64,000 bases of DNA from an uncultured Fluviicola sp. (GTDB lineage: Bacteria > Bacteroidota > Bacteroidia > Flavobacteriales_D > Crocinitomicaceae), in NCBI GenBank assembly GCA_913009205.1, contig CAJVYC010000008.1:31531-95530 (forward strand), written 5' to 3'. The notes under the pieces were generated by a model. The model saw only the letters and a list, made by a program, of their open reading frames with translations, did no database searches and had not been told where the DNA came from. Of the stretch, positions 56,762 to 64,000 are shown piece after piece (the stretch's first letter is position 1; each line of letters starts with the position of its first letter). Position numbers and translations under genes: made by a program.

Positions 56762-58288
56762 ATGCCAAGACCAGTACGCGTAAGGTTTGCACCTTCACCA
56801 ACAGGGCCGTTGCACATGGGTGGTGTTCGAACCGCTTTGTACAATTATTTGTTTGCCAAAAAACACAACGGAACTTTCATTATCCGAATTGAGGATACAG
56901 ATCAAGCGCGTTTTGTTCCAGGAGCACAAGACTATATAGTGGACGCTCTTAATTGGGCGGGAATTATGCCAACTGAAGGTCCTGGCATTGGAGGTAAATA
57001 CGGCCCGTACGTTCAGTCTGAAAGAAACTCTATGTACCGCCCATACGCCGAACAATTAGTCGAGTCTGAGATGGCTTACTATGCTTTTGATACTTCGGAA
57101 GATTTAACTACAATGCGAGATCAAGCGAAACAAATGGGGATGCCGAACTGGCAATACAATAATGTGACGCGTAACTCAATGAAAAACTCCATTTCTCTGT
57201 CTTCGGATGAAGTTCAAAAGAAATTAGACAAGGGTGACCCGTATGTTATTCGTATGAAAATGCCTAGAAATGTTGACGTTCGTTTCGAAGATGAAATTCG
57301 CGGGTGGGTCGTTGTCAACACGAACAATCTTGACGACAAAGTTTTATTTAAGTCTGATGGGATGCCAACATACCATTTAGCTAATATTGTTGATGACCAT
57401 ACTATGGAAATTTCCCATGTTATTCGTGGTGAAGAATGGCTACCTTCTGCTCCTTTGCATGTTTTATTGTATGAGGCTTTTGGCTGGGAAAGTCCGAAAT
57501 TTGCGCACCTTCCTTTGCTACTGAAGCCAGACGGAAACGGAAAATTGAGTAAAAGAGATGGTGACAGATTGGGGTTTCCTGTTTTTCCAACGAACTGGAC
57601 AACGGCTGAAGGTGAGGTGTTTTCAGGATACCGTGAAAAAGGATATTACCCAGAATCATTTATCAATATGCTTGCCTTTTTGGGTTGGAACCCTGGCACT
57701 ACGCAAGAGCTTTTCTCATTGGAAGAGCTAAGTGCAGCATTTACATTAGACAGAGTTTCTAAAGCTGGGGCGAAATTCGACCCGGACAAAACCAAGTGGT
57801 TTCAGCAACAACATTTGCGATTAAGGGACAATGCTGTTCTTGCTGCTGAACTTAAAATAATCGTTGAGGGTGATCATTCTTTGGAAAACCTTTCAACTGT
57901 TTGCGGGTTAATGAAAGAACGCGCAACGTTTATACAAGACATCCTAACGGAGGGTGGCTATCTAATAGGAAGGCCAACTTCATACGACGAGAAAACCGTT
58001 CGTAAAAAATGGAAAGAGAATTCTCCTGCATTAATGCTAGAGTGGTTAACGGAGCTTAAATCCGTTACTACATTCAACGCAGAAATGATAGAAAGTGCTT
58101 TTAAGGCTTTCTTAGAGGTAAGAGAAATGGGGGTTGGTGCTGTGTTACCATTATTTAGGCTTCTCATTACAGGAAAAGGAATGGGGCCGAGTATGTTTGA
58201 AATAGCTGAATTCTTAGGTAAGGAGGAGTGTGCTGAGCGAATTACTACTGGGATTTTAGAGGTTTCAATTGTCTCTTCCAACGTATGA
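56762..58288 (+). CDS. gltX: Glutamate-tRNA ligase
   Basis: Charges tRNA-Glu (class I synthetase). 508 residues from ATG 56762 (MPRPVRVRFAPSPTGPLHMG). The HIGH motif is LHMGG and the KMSKR motif is KLSKRDG. An anticodon-binding helical domain follows (about 360-500). A TTG three codons upstream is unlikely to be the start. Overlaps folB by 4 bp. Confidence 0.97.
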   Translation: MPRPVRVRFAPSPTGPLHMGGVRTALYNYLFAKKHNGTFIIRIEDTDQARFVPGAQDYIVDALNWAGIMPTEGPGIGGKYGPYVQSERNSMYRPYAEQLVESEMAYYAFDTSEDLTTMRDQAKQMGMPNWQYNNVTRNSMKNSISLSSDEVQKKLDKGDPYVIRMKMPRNVDVRFEDEIRGWVVVNTNNLDDKVLFKSDGMPTYHLANIVDDHTMEISHVIRGEEWLPSAPLHVLLYEAFGWESPKFAHLPLLLKPDGNGKLSKRDGDRLGFPVFPTNWTTAEGEVFSGYREKGYYPESFINMLAFLGWNPGTTQELFSLEELSAAFTLDRVSKAGAKFDPDKTKWFQQQHLRLRDNAVLAAELKIIVEGDHSLENLSTVCGLMKERATFIQDILTEGGYLIGRPTSYDEKTVRKKWKENSPALMLEWLTELKSVTTFNAEMIESAFKAFLEVREMGVGAVLPLFRLLITGKGMGPSMFEIAEFLGKEECAERITTGILEVSIVSSNV

Positions 58289-58638
58289 AACATTGTGTAG
58301 AAATTAATGGAATCAAGCTGTATGCGTTTCACGGGTGTCTCCCTGAAGAAGAACAAATAGGAGGACACTATCGCGTTGATGTCTATTTGGAAACAGATTT
58401 TTCAGAAGCTGCTTCGAATGATGACCTATCTAAAACTGTAGATTACGTTGTCGTGAATAAAATTGTTCAAAAAGAAATGGCCATTCGTTCTAAGTTAATA
58501 GAGCACGTAGGTCAAAGAATATATGTTCAAATTAAGAAAACAGTCAAAAACATTGATTTCTTAAGGGTTAAGGTAACAAAGTTGAGTCCTCCCATAAATG
58601 GAGATGTTAACAACGTCGCAATTATCATCGAAGAGTAG
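58285..58638 (+). CDS. folB: Dihydroneopterin aldolase
   Basis: Folate pathway enzyme converting 7,8-dihydroneopterin to 6-hydroxymethyl-7,8-dihydropterin. 117 residues; conserved start IKLYAFHGCLPEEEQIGGHY, DVYLETDFSEA and the C-terminal VKVTKLSPPI. The ATG overlaps the gltX stop (ATGA), so translation is probably coupled. Confidence 0.93.
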   Translation: MKHCVEINGIKLYAFHGCLPEEEQIGGHYRVDVYLETDFSEAASNDDLSKTVDYVVVNKIVQKEMAIRSKLIEHVGQRIYVQIKKTVKNIDFLRVKVTKLSPPINGDVNNVAIIIEE

Positions 58639-58681
58639 TCGGTAATTCATTTTTTTCTTACATTTGCCTCCTGAATAAAAT

Positions 58682-58752
58682 GGTCCTGTGGCCGAGCGGC
58701 TAGGCAAAGGTCTGCAAAACCTTGTACAGCGGTTCGAATCCGCTCGGGACCT
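58682..58752 (+). tRNA. tRNA-Cys (GCA)
   Basis: 71 nt without CCA. Acceptor stem GGTCCTG / CGGGACC (one G-T pair), D arm GCCGAGCGGCTAGGC, anticodon stem-loop AAGGT-CTGCAAA-ACCTT with anticodon GCA, T arm with GGTTCGAATCC. Short variable loop. Discriminator U at 58752. Confidence 0.96.
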
Positions 58753-58756
58753 CAAA

Positions 58757-58800
58757 GAAAACCCTGTCTCGTGTGAAGCGAGATCGGGTTTCTTTTTATG
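58757..58800 (+). terminator. Terminator after tRNA-Cys
   Basis: AACCCTGTCTCG, a 7-base loop, CGAGATCGGGTT, then TCTTTTT. Confidence 0.8.
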
Positions 58801-58862
58801 TTGAACTTTTTTGCTTTGTTATGAAAATAGGTGAAGATTACGACAAAATAGAATTTACGTTC

Positions 58863-59543
58863 ATGAACCTTGAGTTGCTTGAACCAAACTCTCTTATTAC
58901 AGACTCTTTAATTACTGTTATAGGAATTTCCCTTGGTTTTATCCTTATGAAGCGCAACAGACATCTTGCATCACCGTTTTTCCACTATTGGAAAATCTTG
59001 TTTTTTGTTTATGGCATTGGTTTCTTTTTTGGTGGCATGGGCCATGTCTTTTACGGTTATTTTGGAATAACAGGCAAATACCTTGCCTTGGTTTCTGGAA
59101 TTGGTATTCCGCTACTTGTAGAGTTTGCTATGATTTCCCTGTTACCAAAAGAAAAACAAAGAACGTGGTTTCTACTATCTAAACTTAAAACAGCGGCTGC
59201 CTGTATAGCCCTTACCGCTGTTTACTTTACTGTAACAAGTGAGGAAAAAGCACTTCCGGCTTTGCTTCTCGTTCCAAGTTTAAACTCGCTTATTGGATTT
59301 ACGTTGGCGTGCGGTTTACTGGGGCTAAGGTTCGGTAAAAGCATTACTAAGTTCTTTTATTTACTTCCCGTTTCTGTATTGGTGATGATTCCCGCGGCAA
59401 TTCTACAAGTGGGGAAAATTAGCTTCCACCCATGGTTTGATCGCAATGATGCAAGCCATGTTTTGCTCATCCTTTCTCTATTTCTCTATTTCTATGCAAT
59501 TGAAGGATACAGAAAGCACCTCCAAAAAGAATCTATTTCCTGA
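58863..59543 (+). CDS. Polytopic membrane protein (DUF6962-like), function unknown
   Basis: 226 residues from MNLELLEPNSLITDSL; an ATG at 58821 would add 14 residues. About six to seven hydrophobic spans (SLITVIGISLGFIL, ILFFVYGIGFFFGGMGHVFY, LALVSGIGIPLLVEFAMISL, SHVLLILSLFLYFYAIEGY). GHVFYGYFG and HPWFDRNDASH carry conserved-looking His/Asp. The pattern resembles Bacteroidota 7-span DUF6962 proteins, a tentative link. The 3' end overlaps the convergent gene by 11 bp. Confidence 0.75.
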   Translation: MNLELLEPNSLITDSLITVIGISLGFILMKRNRHLASPFFHYWKILFFVYGIGFFFGGMGHVFYGYFGITGKYLALVSGIGIPLLVEFAMISLLPKEKQRTWFLLSKLKTAAACIALTAVYFTVTSEEKALPALLLVPSLNSLIGFTLACGLLGLRFGKSITKFFYLLPVSVLVMIPAAILQVGKISFHPWFDRNDASHVLLILSLFLYFYAIEGYRKHLQKESIS

Positions 59544-60405
59544 TTTCAAACTGGTACATTACAGGCTTCGCTTCATGGCCTTTTTTGTCTTTGCTTGTGA
59601 TTATAGCAATATAATGTCCCTTCTTCGCTGACTCACCTCTTAGGTCGTTCCCGTTCCATTCGAAATTCGGATCCGTTGATGTGAAAACTGTTTTGAAAGA
59701 CGCATCAACAATTTGTAAAACAAACCCATCCCTATCGAGGTCTTCTGGGTTCGAAATAAAGAGTAAATCATTTGTACCATCGTTGTTTGGGGTAAACACG
59801 TTCGGGAATACCACTTTAATAATTGTGGACTCATTTGTTATTAACTCTTCCTTTGGTGTTTCTCTTAGTAATGGGTCCGCTTCTAAAGTTGCCTTGGTGA
59901 CTTCTGCTCGCGCCGCATCCCCCTGCGGCTTAAACACATTATGAGCTGGGTCTAGCTCCATTGTAACTCGTTGTTCAGGTGTTAATACGGGAGCCGGCAT
60001 TGGTGCTGGTTTCTGACCAACAAACGGTAAGATGACCGCTGTTGTTTCCTTAGGTTGCTCGATAAACATTAAGACGGGCGAGCTTTCTATGGCCGGCTCA
60101 GTAATAGTTGTGTTTTCAATTTCTGGTTTAGATCTTGTTTCTTCAACGATTTCAATTCGAGCAACGTTCTTCTTTTGCTCTTCTTCTTTGTCGAAAGTAA
60201 GCGCAACAAAAGACGCAACACTAACAACGCTTGCTGCGCTAAGTCCTATTATAATTTTGGTAGTTAAAGCCATTCCTGTTGCCGCGACAGTGGTTCCTAC
60301 GCCAATTTGAGAAGCAATCCTTCCCCACAGTTTTGGATTTACTTTTACCTCATGGCCCCCCAGCTTCTCTGAGAACAAGTTTTGTATTTCGTCTTTACCT
60401 TTCAA
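59533..60405 (-). CDS. Membrane-anchored sigma-factor partner with gliding-motility type B C-terminal domain
   Basis: 290 residues. The first 40 residues (IQNLFSEKLGGHEVKVNPKL) are soluble and match the short cytoplasmic part of Bacteroidota anti-sigma-like proteins encoded behind ECF sigma genes. A membrane span follows (about 45-68, IIIGLSAASVVSVASFVAL). After a Pro/Glu-rich linker, residues about 200-290 form a type B (gliding-motility-associated) C-terminal domain: VVFPNVFTPNNDGTNDLLFI ... YIAIITSKDKKGHEAKP. Overlaps the sigma gene by 11 bp. Anti-sigma role is inference. Confidence 0.8.
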   Translation of the reverse strand: MKGKDEIQNLFSEKLGGHEVKVNPKLWGRIASQIGVGTTVAATGMALTTKIIIGLSAASVVSVASFVALTFDKEEEQKKNVARIEIVEETRSKPEIENTTITEPAIESSPVLMFIEQPKETTAVILPFVGQKPAPMPAPVLTPEQRVTMELDPAHNVFKPQGDAARAEVTKATLEADPLLRETPKEELITNESTIIKVVFPNVFTPNNDGTNDLLFISNPEDLDRDGFVLQIVDASFKTVFTSTDPNFEWNGNDLRGESAKKGHYIAIITSKDKKGHEAKPVMYQFEIRK

Positions 60406-60937
60406 ATTTTATTTCTTCTAATTTCTTTTTTAAATATGATCTTGCTCTTAAGTATTGAGACTTCGATGTGTTTTCAGACACGTCTAATTCTTGTGCGATT
60501 TCCTTATGCGAATAACCCTCAATTGCAAACATGTTAAACACCACCTTATATCCGGTTGGCATTTCGTTTATCAGCTCCATAAGATCTTCAGCAGCTAGGG
60601 TTTCTAATACATTCCCCTTTAGCTCAAGCCTATAGTCCACATCATCCAAGGCAACGTTGTCTTGAAATTTTGTGTTTTTTCTAATTTGATCCAAAGCAGT
60701 GTTTACAACAACCCTTCTGATCCAGCCCTCCAAAGGACCATCCCCTTTATAATGAGATAATTTGGTGAAAACCTTCACAAATCCGTCTTGCAAAACGTCT
60801 TCAGCTTGCTCAGTATTCTTAGCGTAACGCATAGAAACACCCAACATCTTTGGAGCAAACTTTTCAAACAACTTACGTTGAGCTCGCTGATCACCTTCAA
60901 TACACTTTTTTACTAAAGAAGAATCATTCATAGCCAA
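60395..60937 (-). CDS. ECF-type RNA polymerase sigma factor
   Basis: 180 residues. Region 2 contains FAPKMLGVSMRYAKNTEQAE and DVLQDGFVKVFTKL, with the DxLQDGF motif of region 2.4. Region 4 is MPTGYKVVFNMFAIEGYSHK and EIAQELDVSENTSKSQYLRA. Start could also be MNDSS two codons later. The downstream overlapping gene is a membrane protein, the usual place for an anti-sigma factor. Divergent from the thioredoxin-like gene. Confidence 0.93.
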   Translation of the reverse strand: MAMNDSSLVKKCIEGDQRAQRKLFEKFAPKMLGVSMRYAKNTEQAEDVLQDGFVKVFTKLSHYKGDGPLEGWIRRVVVNTALDQIRKNTKFQDNVALDDVDYRLELKGNVLETLAAEDLMELINEMPTGYKVVFNMFAIEGYSHKEIAQELDVSENTSKSQYLRARSYLKKKLEEIKFER

Positions 60938-61006
60938 CGCTTAGTGTTAGAGACCAAAAATTAGGAAAAAAGGTTGCATGTCCAAACATATACGCTATAA
61001 ATATAT

Positions 61007-61014
61007 TACTTTTG
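61007..61014 (+). promoter_or_regulatory. Possible -7 promoter box of the thioredoxin-like gene
   Basis: TACTTTTG matches TAnnTTTG, 18 bp before ATG 61033. It overlaps the alternative TTG start at 61012, which speaks against that start. Confidence 0.45.
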
Positions 61015-61032
61015 AGTACCCAAAAACTGTAC

Positions 61033-62268
61033 ATGAAAGTTATTTTTATTCTAATTTTCCTTCTTTTATCCTCATCCTCGTTTTCACAAAAGATTCCGCG
61101 CTTACGATTAAAAAAGGGACGGTGGATAGCTGAGCTTAAGTTAAATAATAACGATGTACTGCCTTTTAACATGCTTGTTAAAAAAAAGGGTAAGTCCTTT
61201 GATTTCTCGGTAATTAATGGGAGCGAAATTATCCCTTTGGAATCTTCTGTTATAATTAATGACAGCGTTCACTTGATGTTTCCTTTCTTTAATTCAGAGC
61301 TTGTTTTTCATTTAGATACTAAGAAGTCTATCTCTGGTTATTGGAAAAATTTCAACAAAGGAGACAACTATAAAATTCATTTTACTTCGCAAAGAAAAAA
61401 AACAACTCGCTTTTCCCATGCAAAAAAGAAAACGGGAGATATTAATGTTAACGGGAGATGGGAAGTAGAGTTTGAGCCGAACACAGCTTCTTCCTATCCT
61501 GCTGTTGGGGTTTTTAAACAAGAGGACGGTTCGAGTAAAGTAACTGGGACTTTTCTTACTGAAACAGGTGATTATCGGTTCCTTGCAGGAAACGTAATTG
61601 GCGACAGTGTTTACCTTTCTTGTTTCGATGGTTCTCATGCCTTCCTATTTAAAGCCTTGAGAATTAACGATCAGTTAAGCGGTTCGTTTTTAAGTGGCAC
61701 TCACTGGCAAAGCAAGTGGGATGCGAAACCTAACGAAACGATCGAGCTTACCAGCCCGAATGATTTAACCTATTTAGAAGACAGTACTTCTTTTCGTTTT
61801 GATTTAAAAGATATTGATGGGAATCCTTTCTCTTTTCCCGGTTCGGAAACGAATAACAAAGTTGTCATCATACAACTGATGGGAACTTGGTGTCCAAATT
61901 GTTTAGATGAAACTGTGTTCTATAAAGGGCTTTATAATGCGTACCATGACCAGGGTTTAGAAATAATTTCTATTGGTTATGAGGCTGGAGACACCTTTCA
62001 AGAGCACAGTAAAAGTATTAACCGGTTAAAAGACAAGCTCGAATTAGATTTTACATTCTTGGTTGGTGGAGGTGCTCGTAAAGACCTTGCTTCTGAACAT
62101 TTCTATATGCTAAACAAAGTAATCTCATTTCCTACATCCATATATATAGGTAGAGACGGGAAGGTTAAACGAATCCACACCGGTTTTAACGGGCCTGGAA
62201 CAGGTAGTTACTATTCAGATTATGTAAAGGCAACAACCGCACTAGTCGAATACCTTTTAGCGCACTAA
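61033..62268 (+). CDS. Exported TlpA-like thioredoxin-family protein
   Basis: 411 residues from MKVIFILIFLLLSSSSFSQ (signal peptide). The N-terminal 240 residues are a beta-rich domain of unknown kind found in other Bacteroidota TlpA-like proteins. The C-terminal part (about 250-405) is a thioredoxin fold with active site GTWCPNCLDE (W-C-P-N-C) and cis-Pro region FPTSIYIGRDGKV. Predicted periplasmic thiol-disulfide oxidoreductase; substrate unknown. Stop overlaps rpiB by 4 bp, convergent. Confidence 0.9.
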   Translation: MKVIFILIFLLLSSSSFSQKIPRLRLKKGRWIAELKLNNNDVLPFNMLVKKKGKSFDFSVINGSEIIPLESSVIINDSVHLMFPFFNSELVFHLDTKKSISGYWKNFNKGDNYKIHFTSQRKKTTRFSHAKKKTGDINVNGRWEVEFEPNTASSYPAVGVFKQEDGSSKVTGTFLTETGDYRFLAGNVIGDSVYLSCFDGSHAFLFKALRINDQLSGSFLSGTHWQSKWDAKPNETIELTSPNDLTYLEDSTSFRFDLKDIDGNPFSFPGSETNNKVVIIQLMGTWCPNCLDETVFYKGLYNAYHDQGLEIISIGYEAGDTFQEHSKSINRLKDKLELDFTFLVGGGARKDLASEHFYMLNKVISFPTSIYIGRDGKVKRIHTGFNGPGTGSYYSDYVKATTALVEYLLAH

Positions 62269-62702
62269 GTGTGGGCAATCTTATTTACTCTTTTCGCATG
62301 ACGCCCTCCTTCAAATTCTGTTGAAAAGAATATTTCAACCATTTCTAAAGCTTCTTCTTCAGATATAAAACGAGCAGGTAAAGTAATTATGTTTGCATTG
62401 TTGTGCTGTCTCGCTAAAGATGCAAGTTCATTTTTCCAGCACAAAGCACTTCGGACACCTTGGTGTTTATTGGCCGTCATGTTTATTCCGTTTCCTGAGC
62501 CGCAAATTAAAACACCTAACATTCCTTCATTTTCTTCAACCATAGAAGCAACAGGGTGCCCAAAGTCTGGATAATCAATGCTGTCTTCAGAATAACATCC
62601 AAAATCCTTTGTTTCATATCCTTTACTTTTAAGCAATTCTATAACCTTTACTTTTAGTTGAAAACCTGCGTGATCCGCTCCAATTGGAATTAGTTTACTC
62701 AT
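62265..62702 (-). CDS. rpiB: Ribose-5-phosphate isomerase B
   Basis: Interconverts ribose 5-phosphate and ribulose 5-phosphate in the pentose phosphate pathway. 145 residues with GADHAGFQLK at the N-terminus, the active-site Cys in LICGSGNGINMTANK, and VRSALCW. Full length for the LacAB/RpiB family. Confidence 0.96.
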   Translation of the reverse strand: MSKLIPIGADHAGFQLKVKVIELLKSKGYETKDFGCYSEDSIDYPDFGHPVASMVEENEGMLGVLICGSGNGINMTANKHQGVRSALCWKNELASLARQHNNANIITLPARFISEEEALEMVEIFFSTEFEGGRHAKRVNKIAHT

Positions 62703-63425
62703 GATTATTATAATTTATGTAAAGCTATATGATATTAACATCTCGTCCAAGTTTTAAACAATTAAGAAATTTATAAATTGTTATACGCTTGATTATTAGT
62801 GGATTAGTCGTATTACTTATAAACATAATTTGTGGTCTAAATGTTAATTAACAATGAAAACTATCAATAACTTTATGTAGGATTATTCAATAATATATAT
62901 ATACTAAAACATAAATCTATTAACCTAATTAGTTAGCACACTTTTATTGGTGACTTATCGACCATTAATTAACTATAAAAAGCTCAGTTTATCAAAAATA
63001 TTATGAACTACAGATAAATTGTCAAGAATGTTTATAACTGCATCAAACCAAAGAAAATCAAACAAGTAAAGCAATTGTAACTTGTTAACAACCCGACCGA
63101 AACTCTTAACAAGTTTATTAGCTAATTAATTCACTATTATTTCTACACATATTAACACCCTTAATAAATATAATAAATAACCTTTTTAAGAATAAATATT
63201 TAAAATATACTATTAGAAAAGAAGAGGACCTATAGGTTTGTTTATTTTTGAAAATAAATGTATCTTAAAGAAGTTTTAGGAAATTTATGTAATTAAGATA
63301 TTGAATACTAGCTGTTTAAGTTTTAATTTTCGAGCTATTGAATTATTAATTTCAACACTCAAAAATTAAAGCCAAATTTACATGAAATAACCGAACACTG
63401 CGGAATTAAATTTTAATGTCTTTTA
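62703..63425. other. Long AT-rich region without a recognisable gene
   Basis: About 720 bp of very AT-rich DNA with stops in all frames. I see no RNA gene. Short self-complementary stretches exist (CTTGTTAACA and CTTAACAAG near 63080-63115). It may be the further-decayed 5' part of the sensor kinase that follows, or a promoter region. Confidence 0.5.
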
Positions 63426-63821
63426 CATCTATTATGCAGCAAATTTGCCAGTTATATAAAGAGTTTAACACACAATTTTATTACTTCGTATAGTATTAAT
63501 CGAAAGGTTATTATTGAATTTTACCTTACCGAAATTGATTTGATTCTTAATCAAGCGACCCTGTGTGGATTATTAATGAATTAATTATAAATTCATTAAA
63601 ATATGGGTGGAAATATGGAGAAAAAAATTGTTGAACTTGGGGTAAAAGACAACGATGTTGTTCTACCTGTTGAATTCGAAGATATGAATTCAGACACCCT
63701 CGGTCTACAATTGGTTGTTACACTTGCAGAATAGTTAGATGTAGAGTTAAAAGTAGATGTTAAAGGAGGAACGAAATATTTAATTAAATTTGAGATTATC
63801 AAACCCATTTCAAATGTCTAA
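63426..63821 (+). pseudogene. Sensor histidine kinase (HisKA_2/HWE-type) C-terminal remnant
   Basis: Reading through three frames gives FASYIKSLTHNFITSYSINR, DLILNQATLCGLLMN, then LIINSLKYGWK, then EKKIVELGVKDNDVVLPVEF, DTLGLQLVVTLAE-stop-LDVELKVDVKGGTKYLIKFE. This matches the end of a histidine kinase with its N-box (GLLMNELIINSLKYG) and GLQLV G-box. Defects: frameshifts near 63580 and 63615 and TAG at 63732-63734, probably from CAG. Its last codons overlap the response regulator start, so the two were once a coupled pair. Confidence 0.75.
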
Positions 63822-64000
63822 GATTAACGTTCTAGTTGTAGAAGATGAGTCGATCGTTTCGAAAGACATTCAACACAGTTTAAAAAAACTGGGTTACAAT
63901 GTCGTTGGATCATCTGCCACAGGAGAGAAAGCAATAGAGCTTGCGGGCAGTGAAAAACCTGACATCGTTTTAATGGATATAATGCTGAAAGGAGATATGA
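63814..64000 (+). CDS. Response regulator, receiver domain (cut by window edge)
   Basis: 62 codons visible: MSKINVLVVEDESIVSKDIQ with the acidic pocket, and KPDIVLMDIMLKGDM with the phospho-acceptor Asp. This is the first half of a CheY-like receiver domain; the output domain lies beyond the window. The ATG overlaps the end of the kinase remnant by 8 bp. Confidence 0.9.
   Translation, partial: MSKINVLVVEDESIVSKDIQHSLKKLGYNVVGSSATGEKAIELAGSEKPDIVLMDIMLKGDM

Noticed and set aside
62703..63425. Replication origin in the AT-rich region
   Set aside because: No cluster of DnaA boxes found; a single TGTGGATTA near 63564 has a mismatch and lies in the kinase remnant.

Overview
The window looks like a chromosomal segment of a Bacteroidota bacterium, most likely Flavobacteriales (a Crocinitomicaceae-like relative is a guess). 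The reasons are the AT-rich DNA, the near absence of Shine-Dalgarno sites, several promoter-like TAnnTTTG boxes, many secreted proteins with type IX secretion system (T9SS) C-terminal sorting domains, a DUF4175 giant membrane protein, the long two-domain form of IspG and a eukaryote-like class Ia NrdB.

Layout. 1-3.6 kb: rimP-nusA-infB on the minus strand (infB cut by the window edge), with a terminator-like hairpin in the leader. 4-9.3 kb: a DUF3109 protein, a lipoprotein, cysteine dioxygenase and the nrdB-nrdA operon. 9.7-16 kb: ComF, an FAD oxidoreductase, a lipoprotein/barrel pair, a bacilliredoxin, a dead GNAT gene and a glutathione peroxidase/barrel pair. 16.2-29.15 kb is accessory DNA: a decayed beta-carbonic anhydrase, leucine-rich-repeat proteins, a tyrosine-recombinase fragment, then a row of mostly plus-strand single genes (L-domain protein, unknown T9SS protein, GH16 glucanase, esterase, coiled-coil protein, LuxR regulator). 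Several of these genes are separated by imperfect inverted repeats ending in CGTTA(G/T), which resemble integron attC sites. The region ends 8 bp from the 3' end of mnmE, a gene end known as a genomic-island integration site in other bacteria.

29.15-36.4 kb returns to core genes (mnmE, tadA, LD-carboxypeptidase, sdhCAB) plus a very small T9SS protein. 36.6-44.9 kb holds three paralogous PA-domain T9SS proteins with a choice-of-anchor-B protein among them, most followed by strong terminators. 45.3-58.8 kb has a barrel protein, an S4 protein, a YjbR protein, a desaturase, ispG, mnmG, ybeY, an RsbW-like ATPase, the DUF4175 protein, gltX-folB and tRNA-Cys. Two strong parS-like sites lie just upstream of mnmG and inside ybeY, suggesting the segment is near the replication origin. 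58.8-64 kb has a membrane protein, an ECF sigma factor with an unusual membrane partner carrying a gliding-motility-type C-terminal domain, a thioredoxin-like secreted protein, rpiB, a long AT-rich stretch with a decayed sensor kinase, and the start of a response regulator cut by the window edge.

The most unusual items are the attC-like array carrying T9SS cargo next to mnmE, the recombinase fragment fused to a sorting-domain tail, the parS cluster, and the sigma-factor partner with a type B sorting-like domain.
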